A DNA stretch of 25,515 bases from Saccoglossus kowalevskii (taxonomy: Eukaryota; Hemichordata; Enteropneusta; Harrimaniidae). The translations under genes and the position numbers were made by a program. Under the pieces are notes generated by a model, which searched no databases, was not told where the DNA came from, and was given only the letters and a program-made list of their open reading frames with translations. This document shows positions 9,098-19,451 of the stretch, in pieces; position 1 is the stretch's first letter, and each line of letters opens with the position of its first letter. The DNA is taken from NCBI RefSeq assembly GCF_000003605.2, contig NW_003132853.1, forward strand, positions 397,967 through 423,481, given 5' to 3'.

Positions 9098-12014
9098 GGT
9101 CATATGTTGTTGCCATGGTAGCATATCAAACCTACAAGATTAATTATGTGACTACCATTCAATTAGAGAAGTTTTTTTTATCAATAACTTCACTGCCAGG
9201 ACTTTGTGACACCATTGCAATTCACAGTATTGCCAGTATTTGATTTAATTCCTAAAGTTGACAAATAATAAGATTGTTTTACTGGCTGTTGATATCTTCA
9301 TAATAAAGTTAAAAAAGTACAATAGTTTGAATATGTTGAATGGGAAAGTAGAGTCACTGTTCAGGAGCAAAGCATAGCAGAGGTTGCTTTGATGGATTGC
9401 CTGTCTATTGGTAAAAGTTTGGCAGTTTTCCAACCTGGCATGCAGCCTCATTTTAACCACTTCATGTCTACCTTCTTCTGACCTGATTTTCCGCATGGCC
9501 GAGTCTCGCACAACAAGAGCACAGTATAATCTTCACATTGTCTGTTGACAAGAACTACCTGTTTGCATGATAATAGGCATGTACACATATGACACCATGA
9601 TGACTGGTACCCACCCAATCACAGAATTTATAAGACAACCAGTCTACCACGTATATGTAATACACACTCCAATAGACCATACAGTTGGAAGGTTCCAATT
9701 AAAATAAAAATACAGTTTTTTTTTTATGATCCATAATTAATGGTCTGCTCACTGCTGGCACACACTCAATGCCCTAAAGAGGGATAGAAGTTCAATAGAG
9801 CTGTCAGGTCAAAGGTTAGTGTTAGCATATGCTTTAGAAAGGAAAATACACTTTAAATAGAATTCTATAAGTCTTAAGTCCAATATGTTGACAGTGAATG
9901 TCAGACTTATCCCAAGAGAATAATTATAGCTGGCTCTGATAAAGCTAACATCCAAGCTTTAATGGCGCTGCTGAAAAATTCTTTTCTTTATTATCAAGTC
10001 TTTTCTTACACAATACGTTTTATTTTCAAGGGAATATATCTGCACAGTAGCTCACGGCAACAACGCACCAAACAAAACCATTTGACCTCAGGAACTAAAT
10101 TGCTAAATTTAGAAACTCCTTTCCGGTCCATTCCATTGAAAAAATTATCATCACAACTTACTGCGTGAATTATGTACATATTTTGCTGCCCATATAATCA
10201 TTCCAATCTCAAATGTTTGCACATTCTGGTACAGTCTTGGGGCCACAAATTCAATGAGAAATCCTCTCCATACTGCATTTGCTTGAAAAAGTGTAAATTT
10301 CTAATAGAAATGAACAATTTGATCAAGTTCCCTAAGAAAATATGATTACAATAAAGATTACTATTATATCATTAACACTCTTATAATCCAGATAAATGCA
10401 TGTGCTACTATTAGAGCAGATACAGTATATATTTATCCAAAACAAGACTCATTTTCGGCCAAGGAACAGATATGGATTCAACTCCAACGTCATCTTGACT
10501 GACAACCTATACAAAATGGTTTTTCAAGGAATGTACTTTGTTTATTACATATATTTGGATGTCCTTCCATCTTATTTATTTTCTAGCCACTTACATGTCA
10601 AGCCTGGTGATCCCAGGCTTCTGGCCAGGCGGGCATAACAAATCAAAAAATGGCCCTGTCCAACCCTCCTCATGAATTACTAAATAACGTCAGAACAGAT
10701 GTCCATTTTTCGTACTTTGGTGAAGTTTCTGTCAAATAAGCCATTAAATCTATTTTTTGCTGGGTTATAAATATTTTGTGTTCTGCCAGCTAATAAATAA
10801 CATACATTATGGATGTCCGGACTCACCTAACCCAACCTTCACGAGAACCTCTTAGTATGTAGCACGCAACCTTTCATCTGTAACTTTGTTTTCAAATGAA
10901 ATAAATTATTTATTTGAGAGGATATAGGATTGTGGTTTGCGGAAGGAAAATGTTATGCCTCATTCACAACAACGAAAAACAGGTACATCAATCAATCAGC
11001 TAGTTGGTTGGTCAATGGTGCATGAAAATGGGCTCCAGCCAACATAGTCAACTTGTTTTACCCTATGTTCTACAAAGTGTTCATGTTATCGATAAAATCT
11101 ACAAACAAAATTTGAAGAAAAACATTTAATATGGAAAAATGTGATTAAATGACTGGGCCTTTAATGTGAGGAAATTGTGGATTTTTTAAAAATAATATTT
11201 AATTTAAGTTTAATTTGACTGTTTGGTATTTATGTCTGAACATGCATGTATGTATAACTTGTATGTACATTGTATTTGTCAACATTTTTCCAAGAAACAA
11301 TTTAGCTCATTACGTTTTTCATAAATCATTGTGTTCCTTCACCATATAGGAACCCTAGTAAAAACTTCATTACTACAAACATTCAAGAATTCCTCTTGGC
11401 TCATGAAAAGTCATCTCCTGCAAAACTTAAGTGTCTTACAGTAATTTAAGTGAGAATGTGTTAAAGTGGGTTTTTCAGTTCCCAGACAATTAGCACATTA
11501 TTAAGTTAGTGGCCATTATAGGTTCTATTGTACTGGTGATTACAATAGTATAATTAATTAGGTTAATTCAGTCTTTCATTATACATGCAAAGTTCATGAA
11601 ATTATTTTGATACAATATTACATTCTTGTAAATTGAGAGTTGAACATAAAGTCAATGTTGAAAAAACTAAATTAGAAAATTTTTCCATTTATCATATTTG
11701 TTGTGGTTGTCGTACCATTGGTGTTGTCCATGGTTGGGTACATTCATTGTTTAAGTGCTGGACGTTGGTCACATGTGAGTCTTTCTATTGATGTCTTACA
11801 CTGCTGTTTGACACCATACGTGATAATATGAAAACTTGACATAGTAATTCACACACATATATAGAGACTATAGACAATAAATCATTGTCATGGGCACAAT
11901 TTTTTTTTAAAGTAAAATTAGTTGAAAACGGTTTCTTTAGTTTAAACAGAGTTAGGATATTTGCATATAAAAAAGAATGATCAAGTGGTAACTGACAACT
12001 CTGTCAAGTCTGTC

Positions 12015-12402
12015 ACCATGCACAAAATAAGAATAAAATAAAAATGTGTGGCAAAAAAAAAATTACATGCTGTCTTCGAAGTACTGTGGAAACCATGGTT
12101 ATGATATAAATATAGCTGTATGTTTCCCACATTCTATGTAATGGATATGTCTCTGCTTTTTGGTAATCATATGTGTTCTTGTCATGCCTGATTTGTAACA
12201 CAAAGTCTGGTAGCTCATTGCAAACCATGTGTTGGTTTGAATTGTTCTTTCTTTGAATAGTGAGTTTTTTTATGCAGAGGTCAACTGGAGTTGTATTGTT
12301 TATTGTTATTTTGTTTAGTTTAGTGAAAGTCCTAGTTTTCAGTTGTAAACTTGTATGGTTTATTCCCGAAGTACAATAGTAAAAATATGCACTGTAAACC
12401 AA
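12015..12402 (-). pseudogene. Probable non-LTR retrotransposon ORF2 C-terminal remnant
   Basis: A 129-codon open frame on the minus strand contains FTKLNKITINN, then NELPDFVLQIRHDKNTYDYQ, then ETYPLHRMWETYSYI. The order and spacing resemble the stretch after the reverse-transcriptase domain in some LINE proteins, where an LFKKLNILK-like segment is followed by LPDFF, an NTR-type motif and a P-x-x-R-T segment. Key residues have changed (NTYDYQ in place of an NTR motif). The start Met has no special support. The fragment ends with low-complexity hydrophobic sequence. It lies antisense to the aquaporin, 250 bp upstream of exon 2. Family assignment by eye is moderate at best. Confidence 0.45.
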
Positions 12403-12654
12403 TTTTGCCAGAGAAATGTTGATGAATTTGTGATTTGTGAAAATTTCACTGGGACCATCAATACCGGTAATTAAGATATCAGCACTAAGTTTATTATAAC
12501 CTGGTTATATGTGATATATTCAGAGTTCTGCCTACAGGGTAGGAGTCCTATAACTGCTAGATTTGTATTTATTTTACATTTATTCCTTTATAAAAATCAA
12601 TATTTTGACTAAATTCCTTAACAATCACAATTTTTTTTTTGCTTTGACTTTCAG

Positions 12655-12817
12655 TCATGGTATTGGTGCAATGTTTTGAACATATCAGTGGAGCCAATAT
12701 GAACCCAGCAATAACAATAGCCATGTTGCTAGGCAGGAAAATCGGCATTATTCGAGCTTTTCTGTACATGGCTGCTCAGTGTTTAGGAGCAATAACAGGA
12801 ACAGCTGTTATGACTGG
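12655..12817 (+). CDS. Aquaporin exon 2, first NPA box
   Basis: This encodes residues 70-123 plus two bases of codon 124. It contains VQCFEHISGANMNPAIT, the end of TM2 and the re-entrant half-helix of loop B; the NPA box is Asn86-Pro87-Ala88 (Asn codon at 12702). The HISGA and QCF residues match AQP4/big-brain-like channels more than aquaglyceroporins. TM3 follows at about 97-123 (IIRAFLYMAAQCLGAITGTA). The acceptor TTTCAG and the donor GG|GTAAGT are both consensus. The exon is entered in phase 1 and left in phase 2. Confidence 0.92.
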
Positions 12818-12886
12818 GTAAGTTGATTATCTCTAGAAACATAGTAAAAATAGTGTCACATGCGTCAAGATATGAATGGCATGCTT

Positions 12887-12918
12887 ATTTGCATATTTGC
12901 TTATTTGCATATTTGCAT
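12887..12918 (+). repeat. Four head-to-tail ATTTGCAT octamers
   Basis: Four 8-mers lie directly end to end: ATTTGCAT, ATTTGCTT, ATTTGCAT, ATTTGCAT. ATTTGCAT is the reverse complement of ATGCAAAT, the POU/Oct factor octamer. The block starts 70 bp after the exon 2 donor. It may be a binding cluster or only a short satellite; further TTTGCAT-like words follow near 13019-13045. Confidence 0.85.
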
Positions 12919-12949
12919 AGTTAAAGACTTGTACTCTGTTCTGTACAAT

Positions 12950-13140
12950 TTATCACATAGTTTTGAAACTTCATGTGTGCAAAATATTCATACTGTTCTG
13001 GTGAGGACAATATTTGTAATTTGCATGCTTATTTACATATGCATATATTTTCCAAATTTAAATTCAACACTCATCAACTTGAAACTTGTTACGCGTGCAC
13101 GTCACTCTGTTTTGGTGAATTCAAAATATTTAAATTGCAT
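12950..13140. repeat. Diverged repeat, two copies about 116 bp apart
   Basis: Segments beginning GAAACTT at 12965 and 13081 share the order GAAACTT, GTG(T/C)GCA, CT(G)TT(C/T)TGGTGA, AATATTT, TTGCAT. This suggests a two-unit remnant of a longer satellite-like or composite element, related in style to the internal repeats at 17698-18580. The open frame across it (12860-13144) is not evidence of a gene. Confidence 0.5.
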
Positions 13141-13150
13141 CTGATTTGAT

Positions 13151-13251
13151 GAGCATAGTGGCACTCACGATACAGATCTCAACACACGGCAACAGTCGTA
13201 GGTCCTAAAAATTTCGCTGCGTGTCGAGATCCCATAATGTGAGCGTAGCTC
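13151..13251. repeat. Long imperfect inverted repeat (hairpin)
   Basis: The arm from 13151 (GAGCATAGTG, GCACTCAC, AGATCTCAACACACG) pairs imperfectly with the arm ending at 13251 (CGTGTCGAGATC, GTGAGCGTA, GCTC). The loop carries CGGCAACAGTCG. It could be a small MITE or a structured remnant. No target duplication is visible. Confidence 0.5.
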
Positions 13252-14589
13252 ATACCTACATGTGCTCAGCTATTATGATGTGTACTACTGTTATAATATC
13301 CAGATACAGTAGCAGTCATCCAATCAAAATGGTGACCTCTACTCACTTCTTGTGAAACAATGCTTGAGGAGTAAATCCATCTCTGATAGCTTTCTTGTTG
13401 AGAGCATGTAACTTGTACAAACTGTAGAACAATAAATAATTCAATTATTGTAGGTTGAATTTTTTTTGCTGCAAGCAATATTTTGCCCACTTATCGTGTT
13501 GCATGTAATTCTTTTTCTCTAATTGATGTGATAATTTTGATGCACTAATACTGGGAGAGGAGAAACCAGATTTTAATTGGATATTATTTTCAAACTAGAC
13601 TAAATTTTCCAGTATTAATTAAATTGTCTACAGTCACTACCAAATTTCTTTCCCAACCACATAATGGACATTTGTGGGTTGTTTCTATACAGATAAACAT
13701 GTATTAACAGTGGCATCGAGTCATTGCCATTAATTCTCACAAACATCAAATTTTTCTGACTTTGCCCAATTCTCATCATTTTTTTAACTAAAAGCCAGAC
13801 ATTAATTATATGCCGATAATGAATTCAGCTGCTCTCATAAAAATATCCTGACCTTTGAACTCAAGACGGGATGTATCTCAGAAATATGTAATTAATAAAG
13901 TATATCTTGTGCATGAGAGGAATTCACACGATGTCTTTGGAATGCTTATCATTCTCTATGGTGGGAACTAAAACAAGCTTGCATTTTCAAATTTCTGAAA
14001 AATTTCCAATTACCCATGGATGAACATTTTAACAATTTATTTTGATACACGGGTGGTCTGTGATATAATGGGTGTAATAAAACAAAATTAATACTCACTA
14101 TTTTGAAAATGCATCAATTTTAGAATATTATCACTTGCATGTTTTGAACAATGCATTATGGGAAATTTGTTGACAAAGACATGTGCAACAAAAACAAACT
14201 TTATAAATGTAATTCAGTCATATTACCTGTATTATTGCTGAGTATTATAATGCTGCCCCTTCTCAGCTTAAACGAGTGGATTTTGTGTTGTAGAACATCA
14301 CTTGTATCCATCAAAAATCTCAGGTTCTCTACTGATCAGATTTTTGTCTGCAGAACACCCAGAATTAACAGTACTTTTATGTTTTATGTCTAATAATTCT
14401 TTATAATTTGCAACAATGTATTGACCAGTTTAGAATGTTTCCACCAGCTCCATGATATTTACACAAGTAAGAGGAATCATTTTGGTTCACAAATTTGACT
14501 GTTGATGATGTTTACTACAATACCACAAAATTTGCTATTTTTTTATTAATTTGTAAATATCCTCTCATTGAAATTGAAACAGTTACTGT

Positions 14590-14635
14590 AGGCAAACTTG
14601 TAAACAGTAGGCATACTTGTAAACAGTAGGCAAAA
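14590..14635. repeat. 19-bp tandem repeat, 2.4 copies
   Basis: The units at 14590-14608 and 14609-14627 differ at one base (AGGCAAACTTGTAAACAGT); a partial third copy follows. Confidence 0.8.
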
Positions 14636-14892
14636 GTTGAATTCACCAAATCATATTTTCTGTATTAGAAGTATATTTTGAGTTCAGGTAAATGGAACCA
14701 AACACAATTGTTTGGGTTGAAGATTCATATTTGATGAAATATTGTTTTCAAGTATTTTTGTCAAATTATTGATAGGAAAGTTTCTAAAGATTCAATTTAT
14801 CAACAGATCTATGATACATCAGTGTTTTAATAACAGATAAAATGAATATTAATGAGCTCATTTACATTCCTTCTTGTTTGGTTTCTTAATAG

Positions 14893-15097
14893 ATTCGCAC
14901 CAGAGGAAATACGTGGCAGTCTTGGGATGTCTGTTTTATCTGATTTGATTTCAACATTGGGTGGGTTTGGAGTTGAGTTTCTCATCACTTTCATTTTAGC
15001 CTTCACGGTGATGGCTTCCAATGACCCTAATAGGAAAATACTGGGAACATCATCACTTCCTGTTGGTGCAGCTTTTGCTCTTAATACTCTTTGGGCG
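14893..15097 (+). CDS. Aquaporin exon 3, TM4 and TM5
   Basis: This encodes the end of codon 124 through residue 192. Residues 125-145 form extracellular loop C. TM4 is about 146-166 and carries GVEFLITF with Glu152, the second-half counterpart of Glu34. NDPNRK is loop D, and LPVGAAFALNTLWA starts TM5. Thr189 (codon 15086-15088) aligns by spacing with the pore-filter His180 of AQP1. The exon ends in phase 0 at GCG|GTAAGT, which aligns with the residue-183 exon boundary of vertebrate AQP1. The next exon should supply the second NPA box with its Arg. The frame running on to 15118 is intronic. Confidence 0.9.
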
Positions 15098-15118
15098 GTA
15101 AGTTTTTGCAATAGCATT

Positions 15119-15503
15119 TAGAGGGGGGCAAGGGGGTAGCTGGTACAGTTTTATGGGAAATAAAACAGGCTTTTTACAATTTACAAGGAAAAAAGATGTT
15201 TTTACAGTTTACAGTGAAAATTGAATTTTGCAGTGAATTGTGTCATCTAGTCGCTTTACAGTTTCCAAAATGTAATTTCCCTGGATTATTCTTTACGACT
15301 TTTTTTATTTTGATGTAAATTCTTGTATGTACCGAGAAAAATGACACATTTTTACAGTGTACAAAAAAAATATTTGATTGATTACGCTGTACATTTAGCC
15401 TGTGATTACAGAATTACAGAATTTATTTTTTAAATTTTCGTTGTACGAACAATAAAATATTGCAATTACGTTGAACGAAAATAACCCCTCCCCCCTCCAT
15501 TTA
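15119..15503. mobile_element. Possible degenerate inverted-repeat element
   Basis: A G-rich end (GAGGGGGGCAAGGGGG near 15121) faces a C-rich end (CCCCTCCCCCCTCC near 15484-15499). The interior repeats TTTACA(G/A)TTTACA-like words many times. The element would begin only about 22 bp after the exon 3 donor. Similarity between the ends is short and low-complexity, so this is a weak call. Confidence 0.35.
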
Positions 15504-15984
15504 TGACGTTTTAAATTCCGTAATGTGATCATTTATTCATGATTTCATTCTATTCATATAAATGAGTAAACAAAAATAAAATAAAAGCAGACATATTGTT
15601 GTGGGAATAAAATAATTTAGCAAGGGTTTGTGGCGAAGACGACAGACACTCTAGTGTCTGTCAACAAATCACAGAACAATGACATTAATGTAACGCAGAT
15701 GGAAATGAAAATGAAATTGTTATCATCTGTGCACACTTGTCTATATTTGATCAGTTTTATGCGTTCTATTAGTTATTTTTCAACTAAGATCTTGTAATCA
15801 TGACAAACACTATATTTTTTTTGTGTTTTTGTGCCTGGTGACATTCTGGACATTGAATGTCACTGTTGTCTCTCCTGACTTTTTTTGTATGTGCAAATTG
15901 CAAGTGCCAGTGCTGACACATAGTGCATTTTTGCCACAGAAGTCATATTCATGTTTGGGACTACATGACAGGGCTGTGCTGCCA

Positions 15985-16255
15985 TCATCATATCAAATGG
16001 CAATTTATTGCGCTATCCTGGCATCGACCAGGCTCGGTCGAACACAAGCACCTCGTAGACCTTAACGAAGGTTCCGTCAAAGTCGCATTTGTTAGTGAAT
16101 GAATCCCGGCCAGTGGAATTGGCCTTCCTATTGAGTCTGTGGCACACAGGGTAGGGGTAGTGCATTTTTGGTGTTCAGTCTAAGGTAATATTCAAACCTG
16201 GGTTTATCGATCATGAGTCTGTGATTGTTCCCTTTGACCACCTTACTTTTAGGTC
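15985..16255 (-). mobile_element. Possible tRNA-derived SINE
   Basis: On the minus strand, an A-box match TGGTCAAAGGG (16240-16230) is followed after 31 bp by a B-box-like GGTTTGAATAT (16198-16188), the normal tRNA promoter spacing. The tRNA-like stems are not maintained, as expected of an old SINE head. The sequence downstream on that strand (to about 15985) is richer in GC than its surroundings, consistent with a SINE body, but no poly(A) or target duplication was found. Confidence 0.35.
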
Positions 16256-16857
16256 ATACATTTTACCATGAGTTTAATTAGCTTAATAATTAACTTCTTC
16301 AATGCCAAAGTCAATCTTTCACAAAATAAACTGAGAGACCAAAATCTCTTCCAAAATTTCAAAGAAATTCCCAGAAAAAAAATGTTTTCATACTTGCACT
16401 GCACCAAGATGAAGAAATTGGAAAACAAATTTAGTGAAAAATGTAGTATCGGTAAGTCGAAATCAGTAATAGCATAACAATTTGAATTCCTTCTAAAAAA
16501 ATATTTTGTTCTGTTATTATGCAAAATAGTGTAAGAAATTTGAAAAAAAAAATGTGTGTTTGGACATTAGTTTTTTCCATCATAGCAAGTTTCCCAGTTA
16601 GATGTTCATTGTGTAATGTTCTAATTTAATCATCCAACTATGTAATAATGTAAGACTTCAAGCTGGCCAGTACTTGCACAGCTGTTGATCAGTCTCTAAT
16701 TGATATGCACAACGGGGTATTCTGTATAGCCATGTATTTGTATGGTGGGAAAATATTCTGATAATGCTGTTACACAGACCCAAGTACACAACCACTACAT
16801 GTGGTCAGCGTATGTTGGTTCTATATCTTAACGTTAAGGGGTGAACCAATAGAACCC

Positions 16858-16870
16858 GGGGGGGGGGGGG
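16858..16870. repeat. Homopolymer run of 13 G
   Basis: Uninterrupted G run in intron 3. The length is liable to sequencing error. Comparable runs are G13 at 361-373, C14 at 17253-17266 and C12 at 24428-24439. Confidence 0.9.
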
Positions 16871-17252
16871 TATTACTGTTCTTTTTCTACTGATGTTTAT
16901 GTATTTTGTTTTTCGTTCCTTCTTTCTTCCTCTAAGTGTGTGTGTGGATTTTTCTAAATATTTGTTTTTCTGTTATTTTTCTGTGCAATTTTGTTTTCAG
17001 TGCAAATTTATTTCCTTAAATCACCCAAAGTTTTTATTAGTCATCAATTAAGAGTAAACTTTAGTTTATTAAAATAAATACAAGATTGTTTTCATGTTAC
17101 CTCTGATTGTTTAATGAATGTTATTTTTATCCCTATTTAGAATCCCACTAGCCTGGGTCAACTAATTGCTGTGCTGATGTACAGTTGTGAGCATTTCAAA
17201 GTATTAAAGAATGATGTCTTTCCCCATAGACAAAACTGAATATCGGTTGTCT

Positions 17253-17266
17253 CCCCCCCCCCCCCC
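17253..17266. repeat. Homopolymer run of 14 C
   Basis: Uninterrupted C run in intron 3; the exact length may be unreliable. Confidence 0.9.
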
Positions 17267-17697
17267 TCTCGGTAGCCAAAATGATTTAAGTGATACCAGG
17301 CCAAAGGCCACGTTTTCTCAAATATTTGCCTGCCAGTCATTTCGAAATTGAGAAATCATTCACTTTATTTGACCACAGCATGACATAAATTCAGTTAGTG
17401 TGTGATAGGAGTATCATCCTCTGACAATCAAGTAAACTGATTGGTAGATAGTGACCTTTTGAGTATGTTAGCTAAACTCAAACTTATACAAATAATGTTA
17501 ACCCAAATACTGACATTGCTCAAATACTAACCCTGTGATATATGGATATTGAAAGAATATAAACTTGTTGTTTTTATAAAATTTGGAACTGGAACAAGAA
17601 TTGCGTCACCAACTAATTAATATTTAATTTAATTTAAATGAATACAACATAATTATCCCTTTACCTTCCAATGCTAAAAAAAGTAACTCAATTTTTG

Positions 17698-17745
17698 ACT
17701 CCCATGTGCGAAGCACAAAATGGGAGTCTTTGCAGTTAGTGTGTC

Positions 17746-17790
<45 letters not shown>

Positions 17791-18580
17791 GTCCGACTGT
17801 TCCACTGCTATCTCAAGAACCATACATCGGTTTTTGATGAAACTTGGTGCATAGATGCTCTGGGCCAATGCGCAGATTTGATTAGGTTTTGGTAAAAATC
17901 CATCTCGTTAATTACCTAATTTGCATGATAATTAGCTAATTTTTAGCTGTTCTATGACTGTTCCACTGATATCTAAAGAACCACTCATTGGATTTTGATG
18001 AAACTTGGTACATAGATTTTCTGAACTAATGCTAGGTTTTGATTAGTTTTTGGTAATAATCCGTGGATACTAATTACCTAATTTGCATAATGATTAGTCA
18101 ATTTTCGTTTTTTCCACTGATATCTCAAGTACTAATCATCACATTTCAATGAAACTTGGTACATAGATGTCATATGACACTACACAGACCTGATAGTTTT
18201 TATGGTAATATCAGTACATGTAATTACCTAATTTGCATAATTAACCAATTTTAAGCTTTCACACTGATATCTAAAGTACTAATTTCCATTTTAATGAAAC
18301 TTAGTACAAAGATGCTCTAGGACAATGTACAAACCTAATTAGTTTGGGGTAAAACTCTGCTCATATTATTTCCCCAATTAGCATAATAATTCATAATTTT
18401 TTGGTTCTAATCACATTTCAATTAAACTTGGTACATAGAGTTTTTGTTACATTGCGCAGACCTCATTAGTTTTACAATCAAATCTGTTCATGTCAATTTT
18501 CTGATTTGCATAATTAGTTTTCAGCTAAGTAATTTCAAATTATATTTAATGTGTCTCCAATACTCTCAGCACATGGGAGT
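17698..18580 (+). mobile_element. 883-bp composite element: TIRs, hairpin, microsatellite, long internal repeats
   Basis: The 12-bp ends ACTCCCATGTGC (17698-17709) and GCACATGGGAGT (18569-18580) are exact reverse complements. Just inside the left end, GACTCCCAT (17697-17705) also pairs with ATGGGAGTC (17720-17728), forming a 9-bp hairpin, so the 3' end nearly copies the right hairpin arm. A GT microsatellite follows (about 17749-17792). Five diverged repeats then carry the core GAAACTTGGTACATAGA, at 17839, 18000, 18151, 18296 and 18423 (spacing 161, 151, 145, 127). Each repeat tends to include CCACTGATATCT upstream and TAATTTGCAT downstream. There is no coding capacity. The design recalls hairpin-microsatellite-repeat elements of bivalves and insects (pearl/CvA, Helitron-related), but the sequence is not one I can name. 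Confidence 0.75.
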
Positions 18581-18708
18581 TCTTTCTAAGCTTTCTTTGA
18601 TTATTAATTAATTGTTAAATTGTATTACTATAAAGGATTACAATTTAATTTAATTTAATTAATCTTCAATTCTAATTGTAATTCAATAAGCAATTGTGTT
18701 ATATGATT

Positions 18709-18775
18709 AAATATTTAGTAATTGAATATATTTAGTAATTGAATATATTTAGTAATTGAATATATTTAATAATGA
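18709..18775. repeat. 17-bp AT-rich tandem repeat, four copies
   Basis: The unit AATATATTTAGTAATTG repeats from about 18709. The first copy lacks two bases and the last has substitutions. Confidence 0.85.
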
Positions 18776-19451
18776 GATTTTGCAGGCAATGAATCCCCAT
18801 TAGATTCACTGAAAACCCACAGCAAAGTAATGCAGTTTTTCTGTTTCATTTGGTGAATGGGGTTCTATGATTGTCAGTTCTATATTTTGGAAAGATTTTG
18901 TGACAGCAATAATCAATTGCCATCGGAAGTCTTCAGCAATATTTATTCATGTTTTTTTAACACCCATGACTTGAATTTGATGAAGACATGAATGTTTTTA
19001 TTATATAAAATATTTGTATCCGTTTTACAAATGACATATGACAGTTGAAAGCAATTACAACACATTAACGAATGCGATGTAGTAATTAAATCAGCCATTG
19101 TTTGAAAATCAGGGTTCATTTTCAGAAATATTGAAGAATATAAGAAAATAGTGCAGAACAATTTGAGCAAGAAAGTCTGGCGGACAAAAGGTCAAATTCA
19201 CCATAGTTCTGTGTTGACCCTTGACTCTTTGACCTTATTACAAAGTCAACTTTTGTCATTTTTCCCAAACTGACCTACATTTTTTTTTTTTTTTTTCATA
19301 AGATTTTCGAGATTTAAAGTTGATATAAAATCTTGTCTATTTAACCCAAAATTGAAAAAAGAAATCATAGTAACATGGACAAAAGATTGCACCAAATTTA
19401 TGGTGGGAAAAAAACATGTCGTAATTTCTTTATGATTAAAGTTTTACTTAA

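Larger units (their letters stand above)
5489..12654 (+). other. Aquaporin intron 1 (phase 1, 7166 bp)
   Basis: The donor GTAAGT follows exon 1. The acceptor is a T-rich tract ending TTTCAG at 12651-12654. Joining the exons gives G+TC (Val70) and continues the aquaporin reading frame without a stop. Inside lie a MITE (7083-7550), two antisense retrotransposon relics (8176-8800 and 12015-12402) and a 10-bp hairpin (9061-9097). A DR1-like nuclear-receptor motif AGGTCAAAGGTTA sits at 9806-9818, and a short hairpin AAGCCTGG/CCAGGCTT at 10600-10620. The rest (5490-7080, 7551-8175, 8800-9060, 9100-12010, 12403-12640) is AT-rich sequence in which I see no exon or RNA gene. Confidence 0.85.
12818..14892 (+). 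other. Aquaporin intron 2 (phase 2, 2075 bp)
   Basis: GTAAGT at the 5' end; TTCTTAATAG at the 3' end. It contains the tandem octamers (12887-12918), a two-copy diverged repeat (about 12950-13140), an imperfect long hairpin (13151-13251) and a 19-bp tandem repeat (14590-14635). In 13260-14585 I see nothing beyond AT-rich sequence and chance open frames. Confidence 0.85.

Noticed and set aside
9245..9511. 88-codon open frame on the minus strand
   Set aside because: No recognisable motif or retroelement similarity; a length expected by chance in AT-rich intron.
9806..9818. DR1-like nuclear receptor site AGGTCAAAGGTTA as a regulatory element
   Set aside because: A single short motif in a 7-kb intron is expected by chance; noted only within the intron description.
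12569..12769. Minus-strand open frame overlapping exon 2
   Set aside because: It is the shadow of the aquaporin exon, which has the NPA box and both splice sites on the + strand.
17141..17212. After a TTTAG acceptor-like site, the + strand reads NPTSLGQLIAVLMYSCEHF, reminiscent of the aquaporin NPARSLG segment
   Set aside because: The second NPA-Arg box is not intact, the exon would start directly at the Asn and so lack about eight residues that must separate it from TM5, a stop precedes it in frame, and the following donor (GTATTA) is poor. Probably chance; a transcript would settle it.
17674..17868. Minus-strand frame with a long His-Thr repeat
   Set aside because: It is the translation of the GT microsatellite within the composite element.
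19187..19237. AAGGTCAAA and TTTGACCTT inverted half-sites
   Set aside because: About 35 bp apart, in AT-rich sequence with several similar words; too weak for a regulatory or transposon call.
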